The notes beneath the pieces are model-generated. The model saw only the letters and a list, made by a program, of their open reading frames with translations, was not told the origin of the DNA and made no database searches. Of a stretch of DNA of 64,000 nucleotides, positions 25,866 to 34,633 are shown one piece after another. The first letter of the stretch is position 1. Each line of letters opens with the position of its first letter. This DNA is from Sporosarcina luteola (GTDB lineage Bacteria; Bacillota; Bacilli; Bacillales_A; Planococcaceae). The stretch lies in assembly GCF_023715535.1 (NCBI RefSeq), contig NZ_JAMBOI010000001.1, positions 124,001 to 188,000 of the forward strand. The letters run 5' to 3'. The position numbers and the translations under genes were made by a program.

Positions 25866-26921
25866 ATGAAAAAGAAACGATTAACGTGGGTGGATGTCAC
25901 GAAAGGGTTTTTGATGATTCTTGTTGTCATCGGGCATTATCCTGGAGAACTTGATTTTCCGCTCGCGAAATATATTTATTGGTTCCACATGCCGGCGTTT
26001 TTCATTTTAAGCGGATTGTTTTTCAAGCCTGTTCTGGAAAAAGGGCTTATGAAACCGACAATTCACAAGCGTTTCATGCAGTTGATCGTCCCTTACCTGT
26101 TTTTCCTCGTCAGCATTACGCTGATCCGTTATGGGATGGAGATTGGTTCGGGCAACCTGGATTTGTCATGGTATCTCAATGATCTGTGGACGCTTGCCAT
26201 CGGCGGTCGCTTTATTCGCGGAGCTTATGGGGTCTTCTGGTTCGTTACGACGTTGTTTTTCACTTATATATTTTTCTTACTGCTTACGAAATATTTCAAT
26301 CGGACGAAGCAGTTCATCATTCTCGGCGTTTTCTACACCATCGCACATCTCGAAAGCATTATCGCGATGCATGTCATCGGCGGAAAACCATCCGAGGCGG
26401 CACAATCGATCCCGATGATTTGGAATATCGATGTCGCGCTTATGGCAATCGTCTACTTCGCAATCGGATATTATTTGAAGGATTTCTGGATGGATATTTC
26501 GAAGCGCGTAATGGTTGCGGCACTGCTCGTCAGTGTTACGGCGGTCCTGCTCGACAGTTTCAAAGTCATCGACTACCGGCTCAGCATGAAATTTTTACGG
26601 TACGACCATTTCGTATTGGACCTGGTCATTCCCCTTTCATTCACTATTCTATTGATCGGCGCTTTCCAGTTCATGACGGCCCGGTTGTCGCTCAGCTGGC
26701 TGCGGAAAATCGAGCAGCACTCGCTGTCGATCATGTATTTGCATATTTTTGCAGACATCATTTTGAATGATTATTTCAAGTATGGCCTTATCGGATTCAC
26801 TGCCATCGGGGTATTCATTCCCATCATCGTTTCAATTTTAATTAATAAATTGCTGCCTCATGGAAAACTTCTGCTTGGCGGATTTTCACCGAAGAAGAAG
26901 TCGACACCAATAGCGACGTAA
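25866..26921 (+). CDS. Acyltransferase family 3 membrane protein
   Basis: A 351-residue multi-span protein (about ten helices) of the acyltransferase 3 family. The signature start WVDVTKGFLMILVVIGHYPG carries the catalytic-type His, and FHMPAFFILSGLFFKP follows. Members transfer acetyl groups to cell wall glycans, teichoic acids or polysaccharides. The ATG at 25866 follows TTAGAGGTG. The next gene, convergent, encodes an SGNH hydrolase; acyltransferase and SGNH modules often work together in O-acetylation, sometimes as one fused protein, which supports a cell-surface role here. Confidence 0.85.
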   Translation: MKKKRLTWVDVTKGFLMILVVIGHYPGELDFPLAKYIYWFHMPAFFILSGLFFKPVLEKGLMKPTIHKRFMQLIVPYLFFLVSITLIRYGMEIGSGNLDLSWYLNDLWTLAIGGRFIRGAYGVFWFVTTLFFTYIFFLLLTKYFNRTKQFIILGVFYTIAHLESIIAMHVIGGKPSEAAQSIPMIWNIDVALMAIVYFAIGYYLKDFWMDISKRVMVAALLVSVTAVLLDSFKVIDYRLSMKFLRYDHFVLDLVIPLSFTILLIGAFQFMTARLSLSWLRKIEQHSLSIMYLHIFADIILNDYFKYGLIGFTAIGVFIPIIVSILINKLLPHGKLLLGGFSPKKKSTPIAT

Positions 26922-26958
26922 AAAAGCTGGACCTCATAACACGAGGTTCAGCTTTTTT
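26921..26958. terminator. Terminator between acyltransferase and SGNH hydrolase genes
   Basis: AAAAAGCTGGACCTC pairs with GAGGTTCAGCTTTTT (one G-U pair), with T runs on both strands; it serves convergent genes. Confidence 0.9.
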
Positions 26959-26969
26959 CATACATATCG

Positions 26970-27677
26970 TCATCTTGAACGGAGCTTTTCCACCCAAACT
27001 TCATAACCTTTCCCATTCAAATGCAGTCCATCAACGGTAAACTTCTTGTCCAACTCTCCATTTTTATCAGTAAAATACGAATGCAAATCAATATACTCAA
27101 TTCTGTTTTCATCCGCAATCCGACGCAAAATGTCATTGAATCGCTTCACTTTTTCATTCGTCACTTCATTCCCGAAAAGTCCGTTATTCACCGGCAGGAT
27201 TGATTGAATAAAAAGTCGGGTTTCCTTCCCTTCAAAGGAATCGACAATCTTATCGACACGGCTTTCGAAATCATTAGCATCCGTTTTATAGCGGATATCA
27301 TTGACCCCGATCATCAAATACGCCTCTTTCGGATTTCTGTCCAACACTTCCTGAATCCGGTTCAATACACCATTTGCCGCATCATTCCGGATTCCCCGAT
27401 TCAATACGATTTCGTTAGGGAAATACTCCTGGAACTCCCCATAGTCCGTAATGCTGTCCCCGATGAACACTTTATCCACATCACTCGCTGCAGAATGTTC
27501 AAAGACGCTTTTCTTCGTAAAATAATATGCAGAATCCTTCTTAGGAGAAGGTGTCGTTTGCATTTTCGTTTTCACAAATTCGATTCCGCCAATCTTGTGT
27601 ACAACATAACTTCCTGTTCCAATCAACAGGATATTTAATAATAATGATATTGCCAATAAAATATTTCCTTTTTCCAA
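26970..27677 (-). CDS. Membrane-anchored SGNH/GDSL hydrolase
   Basis: A protein of about 235 residues with an N-terminal helix (GNILLAISLLLNILLIGTGSYVV) as signal or anchor and an SGNH esterase domain: block I FIGDSITDYG (Ser), block II glycine in NRGIRNDAANG, block III GVND, block V DGLHLNGKGY (Asp and His). It probably deacylates or transfers acyl groups on envelope polymers. The likely start is TTG at 27677, eight bases after AGGAG; the in-frame GTG at 27686 lies too near that site. Convergent with the acyltransferase. Confidence 0.85.
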   Translation of the reverse strand: MEKGNILLAISLLLNILLIGTGSYVVHKIGGIEFVKTKMQTTPSPKKDSAYYFTKKSVFEHSAASDVDKVFIGDSITDYGEFQEYFPNEIVLNRGIRNDAANGVLNRIQEVLDRNPKEAYLMIGVNDIRYKTDANDFESRVDKIVDSFEGKETRLFIQSILPVNNGLFGNEVTNEKVKRFNDILRRIADENRIEYIDLHSYFTDKNGELDKKFTVDGLHLNGKGYEVWVEKLRSR

Positions 27678-27957
27678 TACATACACTCCTGTTCTACTAC
27701 TAATAAAGCTTGCTATACCCTGATTTGAACGGAAAATAACCGCAATAGATGAATCCTATTTCATAATCGGCCGTATGCATATACAGCAAACGTAAAAGAA
27801 CGCCAGGAATGGTTTACTTGGTTGAAAACCATTATCGAACAACCAAAGAGACGCAAAAGTCTTTTTAGTGATAGTATTCCCATATTTTTATAGATATAAT
27901 GAGATGGTAGTATTCTTTTCGTTTTTACTACTTTGGATTCAGTCAGGGGGAAGTGCT

Positions 27958-29706
27958 TTGTTTAGGCAAAAGGGAAGCGTTCGGAAGAAAATTATTCTAG
28001 GGACATTGATTCCTATTTATCTTCTAACGATGCTGTTCGGCTTTGTGTTTTATTACACGTCGATGCGCATTGTGGAAGTGAATGTCATGCCGGAGTTCGA
28101 GAAATCGCTGAACTCGACGATGGATGACGTGAAGGAGAAAGTGACGGGGCGTCTCGTCAATCGCGCGTTGAAAGAAAAGAATGCACATAACCAACTTCTG
28201 CATATCATCAATGGCGTGAAGAAAAAGAACGGCGTGGAGAACATTTCGGTACATAGCAAGGTGGACGGACAGGACATACTGCTCGCCTTCTCGGATTCCA
28301 CGGATTATTTAGTGCAGCATTCATTCAATGCGGATCACAACCGGGCACTGGATAAAGCAGAGCCATTGTTCAGCGGCATCTACAAAGATGACTACGGGGT
28401 TCATAAGTCTCTTTATTACCCGATTCCGGAGTCGGATACGGTGCTCGTTGTGAGCCAGGATGCTTCGTCAATCACTGATCTGCAACGGACCATCATACTT
28501 GTGAGCATTGCCCTTATTGTGCTCGGCAGCATCCTTGGCATCGCAATTCCTTCGATTATATCTAGAAAGATCACGAAACCGCTTCATGAATTGGTTCGTT
28601 TCACCGATGTCATTGCGCAAGGCGACTTAACGCAAACAGTCCAATTGAAGAGTAAGGATGAGATCGGCCGACTTGCTCATAGCTTCAATCATATGAAAAA
28701 TGAATTAAGCAATATGATTAAGCATGTAAATGCGGCGGCTGACAATGTCGTAAACTCGTCCAGTGAATTGGCATACAGCGCTGAGCAGATGAGTGAAGTC
28801 GTCAACCAGTCGACAGTTGCAACGCAGGAAGTATCCACAGCAAGCGAATTGCTATCCGTAGCTGCCAATCAAAACCTGACGGCACTCGAACAGATTACTG
28901 CGGGCATCCAAGACATCGCGGATTCTACTTCGAAAGTGGCGGAAGAGACATCGGAAGTGTCGAAAGCGGCGGAGCAAGGCAGACAGCTCATCACCGACTC
29001 GATTGAAGGCATTCATACGATCAATCAATCCGTGCAGGCATCAATGAAAGTTACAGAAACGATGCATATCCGTTCATCTGAAATTGAAAAGATCATCGGC
29101 ATGATCACCGATATATCCGGTCAAATCAACCTTCTCGCATTGAATGCCGCCATCGAAGCGGCTCGAGCGGGTGACGCTGGCAGAGGTTTCAGTGTTGTAG
29201 CGAGTGAAGTGCGCAATTTAGCTGAGCAATCTGCCGCTTCGGCGAAGCAGATCCGTGGGCTCATCACGGAAATGCAAAACGGTTCCCGCCAATCCGTCGA
29301 GGCGATGGCACAAGTATATTCAGATGTTGAACGTGAAACGATCATCGTCAACGATGCCGGCAGAACATTCGGCAGCATCATGGCGAAAATCGCGAATATC
29401 TCGGATAATGTCCATTACGTTTCGGCTACAGTCCAGGAAATTTCCGCAGGTTCCGAACAGATTTTGGCATCGACCCACGATACCGTACAGTCACTGGAAG
29501 TCTCATCCGACCATACGCAAAACATCGCAGCTTCCATGGAAGAGCAACTCGCATCAATGGAGGAGATGGTCGCAACGACGGATACATTGCACGACCTGGC
29601 GAATGAATTGAAATTGGAGATTAGTAAATTCAAGGTGGATGAAGAAGTGCCCGTTGAGGAAACTCAGATTGTAGAGGAACTACTAAAAGACGAACAATCC
29701 GTTTAA
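27958..29706 (+). CDS. Methyl-accepting chemotaxis protein
   Basis: About 582 residues: TM1 (KIILGTLIPIYLLTMLFGFVFYY), an extracytoplasmic sensor of about 140 residues, TM2 (IILVSIALIVLGSILGIAIPS), HAMP, then a long signalling coiled coil with the highly conserved hairpin tip (GQINLLALNAAIEAARAGDAGRGFSVVASEVRNLAEQS). It transmits ligand or energy signals to CheA/CheW. Start: TTG at 27958 has AGGGGGAAG upstream and puts MFRQKGSVRKK before TM1 as in homologues. An in-frame ATG at 27868 would add an unusual hydrophobic extension. No che genes nearby. The sensor ligand is unknown. Confidence 0.88.
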   Translation: MFRQKGSVRKKIILGTLIPIYLLTMLFGFVFYYTSMRIVEVNVMPEFEKSLNSTMDDVKEKVTGRLVNRALKEKNAHNQLLHIINGVKKKNGVENISVHSKVDGQDILLAFSDSTDYLVQHSFNADHNRALDKAEPLFSGIYKDDYGVHKSLYYPIPESDTVLVVSQDASSITDLQRTIILVSIALIVLGSILGIAIPSIISRKITKPLHELVRFTDVIAQGDLTQTVQLKSKDEIGRLAHSFNHMKNELSNMIKHVNAAADNVVNSSSELAYSAEQMSEVVNQSTVATQEVSTASELLSVAANQNLTALEQITAGIQDIADSTSKVAEETSEVSKAAEQGRQLITDSIEGIHTINQSVQASMKVTETMHIRSSEIEKIIGMITDISGQINLLALNAAIEAARAGDAGRGFSVVASEVRNLAEQSAASAKQIRGLITEMQNGSRQSVEAMAQVYSDVERETIIVNDAGRTFGSIMAKIANISDNVHYVSATVQEISAGSEQILASTHDTVQSLEVSSDHTQNIAASMEEQLASMEEMVATTDTLHDLANELKLEISKFKVDEEVPVEETQIVEELLKDEQSV

Positions 29707-29720
29707 TTAAAGACCAACGA

Positions 29721-29754
29721 AAAAGCCCTGTAGCATCAACTACAGGGCCTTTCG
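29721..29754. terminator. Terminator between chemoreceptor and M14 peptidase genes
   Basis: GCCCTGTAG and CTACAGGGC form a perfect stem around CATCAA, flanked by A-rich and T-rich runs; it serves convergent genes. Confidence 0.85.
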
Positions 29755-29758
29755 TGTT

Positions 29759-32518
29759 TCAGTTTTTACCCGCTCCGGGCTTTGGTGCCGGGGCTTCTTC
29801 CGCTGATGCGAAAATGCTGTTCGCCAGCATGCGGTAGTAGTGTTTCGTATGCGCTCTGAATGCGAGATCGTTCGCGAAAAGCGTGATAGTTGCATCGTCC
29901 AATTGTTGTGTGAAGGCAAGCGTTTGCGCTTTCGCACCTTCATGGCCTGGCCACCAACCGGCGACATAGAAATCGTCAGTCCCTTTCACTGTCGCCAACA
30001 CTTCCGCTCCCTCAGGAACTGCGGTAATCCATGAACCTCGCGTCGTATAGAAAAGTTCATCCGGACGATAACCAGCCATTAATGGGTGCTTCACGTTGAC
30101 CGTCCCTTTGATCAACCCTTCGTGTCCGCTTCTAGTCGTTTTATACTCAAATCCTTCCAGCAAGCCCGCCTCATGGACCGCCTTCAACACGCTGTTGCCG
30201 ATGCCTACGAACGTTTTACCGGCAAGCTCCTTCGGCAGATTCGAGTCGGAAACAACGACATCAGCCTTTTCCTCGTCCATCAAGTTGAATCCTAATTCCT
30301 TCAATGAAAAATTCAATTGGCCGGATCCATTGCTCGCCACTTTCGGCTCGGCAATCCATTTCAAATCAATCGCCTGGTAGGCAGGCAATACGTCCGCTTC
30401 GAACACGTACTTGTCCTTAAACGAAGCAATGTCTTCCGTTCTGACGACGAAATCGCCCACTTTGAATCCGAATTTATCTTCTTGAACAAGTCCGACATGC
30501 TTGCCGTCCTTCAGCAGTTCATTCACCAATCTAATTGTATCGTTATTGACATTTTTCAATACTTGCATCGCTTTTCTTTCATCCAATTCGCTAGCAGGTA
30601 CCGTCATTTCCGTCACTTGCTCAGTCAACCCTTCTAGCACGTCCTCTTCTCCCATGCGCACATCGATGACATTGAATCCTCTGAGCGCCGGGAAGTTTGC
30701 AACGACTGGATCATACATCGCCTTCCAGTCGGAGACGTCATCTCCTTTATAGAGCATCGCGTTTGCCAAGCCACGTTTCGCCTGCTTCATCGGCACGACA
30801 TAGGCACCTTTCGGGTACGTCGTAGGTCCAATTTTGACAGTTTCAGTCGTCTGCTCGACTTTCACGCCATTGCGGATCAAATAATCTACCATATTGTATA
30901 CTTCCGATACGTTTTTCTGATTCCATGAGTCGGTCGGGAGCACGTAATAATCCGGGAAGAAATTCTCATGTTCTCCACGGACACGGCCGATTGATTCCCC
31001 CGCCGCATTCGTCAATAGCGGGTCGACTGCGCGATTATCTTCCCCTTTGACGCCCCGATCGAAGATTTCGACCTGCCGTGCATACAGATCATCTTTATTC
31101 TCAAACACGTAATTGATCATTCCGAAACCTGCGCCAACCATCGCATCATAGGCATCTTGGCTGAGCGTCGGCACTTCGACAGTATGGCCAAGCGTGCCGT
31201 GCAGCATCGAGAAAATCGGCGTATAGGAAGGACCCATATCATCCCAGCCATCTTCATATTCTTCGGATGCAAGGAAATACGACGTCAATCCGGAACTGCC
31301 GATGCCCGCCTGTCCCATCGCATGCGCCTGCGGAATCATTCCTTCCATCAATAAATCATATTCGAAGTTCGGATTATGCGGCGGTGTCGCAGGCTCGATC
31401 AGGAACCCTTTCACATACCCGTGCCCTTCCATCATCGCGAGCGGCGTCCACTTGGCAATCACTTGATTCAACTGGATCGTTTCGACTTGCGTCTGATAAG
31501 CATTATCCCGATTCAAGTCGAACCCGTTCACGTTCGCCCGCGTGTTATGGACACGACCGTCCGGGTTATGCGAGAAGTTGAAAATGAAAATGAGATGGTC
31601 GAGTACTTCGTCTACATTTAAAACGACTTCCTCGTCTTTCCCGTTTTCATTAGTTGTTGTGAATGAAACCTCTGATTCCAATGCGAATTGCTTTAACAAT
31701 CCTGTTTGAAAATCAATTCCTTCCACCTCGTCCGGATGGATATTATTGAACCAAATCGGAATCTGGTAATCACCCATTGTCCCGTCTTTCAGCTTCGCTA
31801 ATAAATCTTCTGGTGTTTCTAGCGCAGCCGGTAAAGTGTTCTCCAAATAGTTGTTCACCGCGACCTCATCTTTCGCTAGAACGACGAGGTGCATATCTTT
31901 GCCTTCCACACTCTTCCCTGGACTTTCATAATGCAAATAACGATCATTCAATTCATTAGCCTCTTCGAATATCCTGTCGATTGCGGGCTTGATTTCATCC
32001 CATTCAAGGAATTCGTCATATACGTTCAGCTCAACCGTTGTTGCAGCTTTCACTTCATTTTCCGAATCGACTAACGCAAGCTCATAATCCCCAAGCAACT
32101 CCTTATAGATGACCCGGATTGAGCGCGGCGATAGATCAGCCGTACCGAACGGCAACCCGAATTCAAGCTCCGCTGCGATTTTCGTCGTTCCGTCTACATA
32201 ATGGGGCTCTTTTTTCACGAGGATGAATGGCTTCCCGGAATACGATTTCGCTTCCGCATTCCATTGTTTCCATTCATCGAGCGCTTTCCCGCCAAAATGC
32301 AGTTCTAGTTTCTCCAAATCAACCTGCCGACCAAAATCTGCTTCAATCGTCACATCCCGGATTTCTGTCAGCGACAATACCGACCGGCTGACATCCAGTT
32401 CTACCGTATCGGCAACTTGGATAGTCTCAACCGACTGAACAGCTTGCGCAGATAATGGCACCGCTGTCGCAAATACCATGAACAACGCTAAAAACCCAAC
32501 TAAAAACCGTTTCAACAT
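29759..32518 (-). CDS. Secreted M14-family metallopeptidase
   Basis: A 919-residue exported protein with signal peptide ending AQA near residue 26. The zinc carboxypeptidase domain of family M14 has the zinc pair in NIHPDEVEG (H-x-x-E near 260), the Asn/Arg motif FDLNRD near 330 and a further His in MEGHGYVKG near 362. The long C-terminal half (about 550-900) is a class-I-amidotransferase-like or other structural domain, as in large secreted Bacillus M14 enzymes. It probably trims extracellular proteins or peptides for nutrition. GAGGGG precedes the ATG. Stand-alone. Confidence 0.85.
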   Translation of the reverse strand: MLKRFLVGFLALFMVFATAVPLSAQAVQSVETIQVADTVELDVSRSVLSLTEIRDVTIEADFGRQVDLEKLELHFGGKALDEWKQWNAEAKSYSGKPFILVKKEPHYVDGTTKIAAELEFGLPFGTADLSPRSIRVIYKELLGDYELALVDSENEVKAATTVELNVYDEFLEWDEIKPAIDRIFEEANELNDRYLHYESPGKSVEGKDMHLVVLAKDEVAVNNYLENTLPAALETPEDLLAKLKDGTMGDYQIPIWFNNIHPDEVEGIDFQTGLLKQFALESEVSFTTTNENGKDEEVVLNVDEVLDHLIFIFNFSHNPDGRVHNTRANVNGFDLNRDNAYQTQVETIQLNQVIAKWTPLAMMEGHGYVKGFLIEPATPPHNPNFEYDLLMEGMIPQAHAMGQAGIGSSGLTSYFLASEEYEDGWDDMGPSYTPIFSMLHGTLGHTVEVPTLSQDAYDAMVGAGFGMINYVFENKDDLYARQVEIFDRGVKGEDNRAVDPLLTNAAGESIGRVRGEHENFFPDYYVLPTDSWNQKNVSEVYNMVDYLIRNGVKVEQTTETVKIGPTTYPKGAYVVPMKQAKRGLANAMLYKGDDVSDWKAMYDPVVANFPALRGFNVIDVRMGEEDVLEGLTEQVTEMTVPASELDERKAMQVLKNVNNDTIRLVNELLKDGKHVGLVQEDKFGFKVGDFVVRTEDIASFKDKYVFEADVLPAYQAIDLKWIAEPKVASNGSGQLNFSLKELGFNLMDEEKADVVVSDSNLPKELAGKTFVGIGNSVLKAVHEAGLLEGFEYKTTRSGHEGLIKGTVNVKHPLMAGYRPDELFYTTRGSWITAVPEGAEVLATVKGTDDFYVAGWWPGHEGAKAQTLAFTQQLDDATITLFANDLAFRAHTKHYYRMLANSIFASAEEAPAPKPGAGKN

Positions 32519-32772
32519 CTCATCCCCTCTACTCTTTATATTGTAGATTAATAGGCTACAATAATCCGACTATATCAAATCGGCAGACAGATAGACAGCG
32601 ATTTACTTCGAAACCTGAAGTATTTTACAAAATGTGCTGAACGATTCAGGCCTTGGAGACTAGGAGATGTTCTCATTTCGGAAAAATAAACCAAAAAACC
32701 TGAAACTTTTACCAATTCTCTGCGTATAAGTGATATGTCCATCTTTTTAGGGCAAAAATATTCTAGGGGGTT

Positions 32773-34086
32773 ATGTTGTTGAGAAATCTAGCAGCATGGG
32801 CCTTGGCGTTTGTATTGGTTCTTTCATTCGCTTGGCCAAGCATGACGGCATCAGCTGAAGACGGCACTTTTAAGCTTGTTGTCGATGGAGTGGAAGTGGA
32901 AGGCTATGAACAGCCATTCATGACACAAGGCAAAGTATTGATTCCGGTGGATAATGTGTTCCAAGAAGCTGGCTTCAACGTCACGAAAGAAGCACCTGGG
33001 AAGTTGAATGTGACGAATACGTATTTGACACTTGATTTCGATATTGCCGATCAACAGATCAGTGTTAACGGCAAGGCGACGAATGAAGTCTTCCCACGCA
33101 CGCTAAGAAACTACGGGAATTATATTACGAGCGATTTCCTAGATTCATTGGTAGGATTTGACGTGACAGTTTCCGAGGATGAAAAAACGGTCAATGTCAC
33201 GACGAACCGTGTCCAAGACATCGATGCATTCCTCGAGAAGATGATGGCGGCTGACTTGCAAAGTTACGAGGCCAAAATGACTCTGGATCAATCGATGGAA
33301 GCGGATTCTGAAGAGCTATCGATGAGCATGCTGATGGACATGGATATGAGCGTCACGACAGATCCAGTCGGACTGCATATGACGCAAAAGATGTCCATGA
33401 ACATGGGTGAAGAGACAGAAGAACTTACAACAGAAGCATATTTCACAGCAGATGGTTTCTTCCAATCCGACGGCGAGCAATGGATGAAGTTCCCTGCTGA
33501 ACTATTGCAAGCTTCCATGACGCAAGCGGATCCGGTTGCACAATTGCAACTTGTGAAAGCGTTTATGAAAGGCATCCACGTGTTCGAATACGATGATGTC
33601 TATATCATCACGCAAACAATTACGAACGAAGAATTCAAATCAATGATGGGCGAAGCATTGGCTTTATTCTCAGGAATGCTTCCGGAAGGTATAGGCTCCA
33701 TTGTCACTGAAACGGAAGGCGCTGTTGAGGATGAAGTTGAGGTGGAAGAAGCGACTGACGAAGAAGCTGCTGCGACTGAAGAGGAAGGCGTTGTAGACGC
33801 ATACCTCGAAGACGGAGAAGTGGAATTCGACATGGGGTCGATCCTTGAAATGCTCGACATCAACATCGAAAAATACTTCGTCGTGACAGTAGTCGATAAA
33901 GCGACATTGTTCCCGCAATCGACTTCAGGAACGACAATCATCAAAATGTCGATGGACGGCGAAACAATTAAAATCAAGCAGCTGATTGACGGCGTCTACA
34001 GCAAATTCAACGAAGTAAAAGCAATCAAAATACCAGCCGAAATCATTGAAAAAGCAGTCGAACTGGACCTAAGCGGAGAACTGTAA
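32773..34086 (+). CDS. Secreted stalk-domain protein (copper amine oxidase N-terminal-like)
   Basis: A 437-residue exported protein. A signal peptide ends near residue 28 (TASA). A stalk domain follows (about 30-145: KLVVDGVEVEGYEQPFMTQGKVLIPV, typical of copper-amine-oxidase-N domains). Next comes a lipoprotein-like LppX/DUF6612-type region rich in Met and Asp, interrupted by an acidic low-complexity loop (EDEVEVEEATDEEAAATEEE, about 317-340). TAGGGGG precedes the ATG. The role is probably surface scaffold. The stop codon lies 2 bases before a palindromic element, and the bases around it are repeated inside that element array. Confidence 0.75.
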   Translation: MLLRNLAAWALAFVLVLSFAWPSMTASAEDGTFKLVVDGVEVEGYEQPFMTQGKVLIPVDNVFQEAGFNVTKEAPGKLNVTNTYLTLDFDIADQQISVNGKATNEVFPRTLRNYGNYITSDFLDSLVGFDVTVSEDEKTVNVTTNRVQDIDAFLEKMMAADLQSYEAKMTLDQSMEADSEELSMSMLMDMDMSVTTDPVGLHMTQKMSMNMGEETEELTTEAYFTADGFFQSDGEQWMKFPAELLQASMTQADPVAQLQLVKAFMKGIHVFEYDDVYIITQTITNEEFKSMMGEALALFSGMLPEGIGSIVTETEGAVEDEVEVEEATDEEAAATEEEGVVDAYLEDGEVEFDMGSILEMLDINIEKYFVVTVVDKATLFPQSTSGTTIIKMSMDGETIKIKQLIDGVYSKFNEVKAIKIPAEIIEKAVELDLSGEL

Positions 34087-34088
34087 GC

Positions 34089-34447
34089 GGTGCCTGTGCA
34101 CGGCACATTTATGACAATTCATGTAAGCGGTGCCTGTGCACGGCACATTTATGACAATTCATGTAAGCGGTGCCTGTGCACGGCACATTTATGACAATTC
34201 AATGGTAGGTATATAAATACAACGGGAAGTCAGCCGAAGTTCGATACGGTTGACTTCCTATTTTTCATTATGCAATTGTAGTGTATTATCGGAATTGTGT
34301 TGGTGCCTGTGTAAGGTGCAATTATGACTATTCACCTAAATTGATATTCATGCAGGTAATGATTGCTCTCAGTTTGATAGAAGTCGCTTCTTGAATTTCT
34401 TTATACAATTGCAGTGTATAATCAGAATAGTGTGCTGCACAGGTACC
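34089..34447 (+). repeat. Palindromic RAYT-associated element, copy C (double, head present three times)
   Basis: The 40-bp head (GGTGCCTGTGCA to GACAATTCA plus TGTAAGC) occurs at 34089, 34129 and 34169 almost without change. The repeated unit includes TGTAAGC, a copy of the host bases around the upstream stop codon. After that come two ordinary units with hairpins, internal junction near 34299, and right end GCACAGGTACC. Confidence 0.95.
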
Positions 34448-34633
34448 GAAAAAGGAGGGATTGAAAATATAATTTTACCCGCATATTCCTGTTTAAAAAT
34501 GAGTTTCCCCTGCATTTTCGCAGTTAAAAATCATTTTTTCGTTTTCTGATGAATTCGGACAGTTGTCAGTCTATTCAACTAGCGATATGGTTGGAGAAAA
34601 TGAAAGTGGTGAAGAGCAATCGCATCGGTAATT

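Noticed and set aside
27687..27957. SigD-type promoter for the chemoreceptor
   Set aside because: No TAAA and GCCGATAT pair at proper spacing was found.
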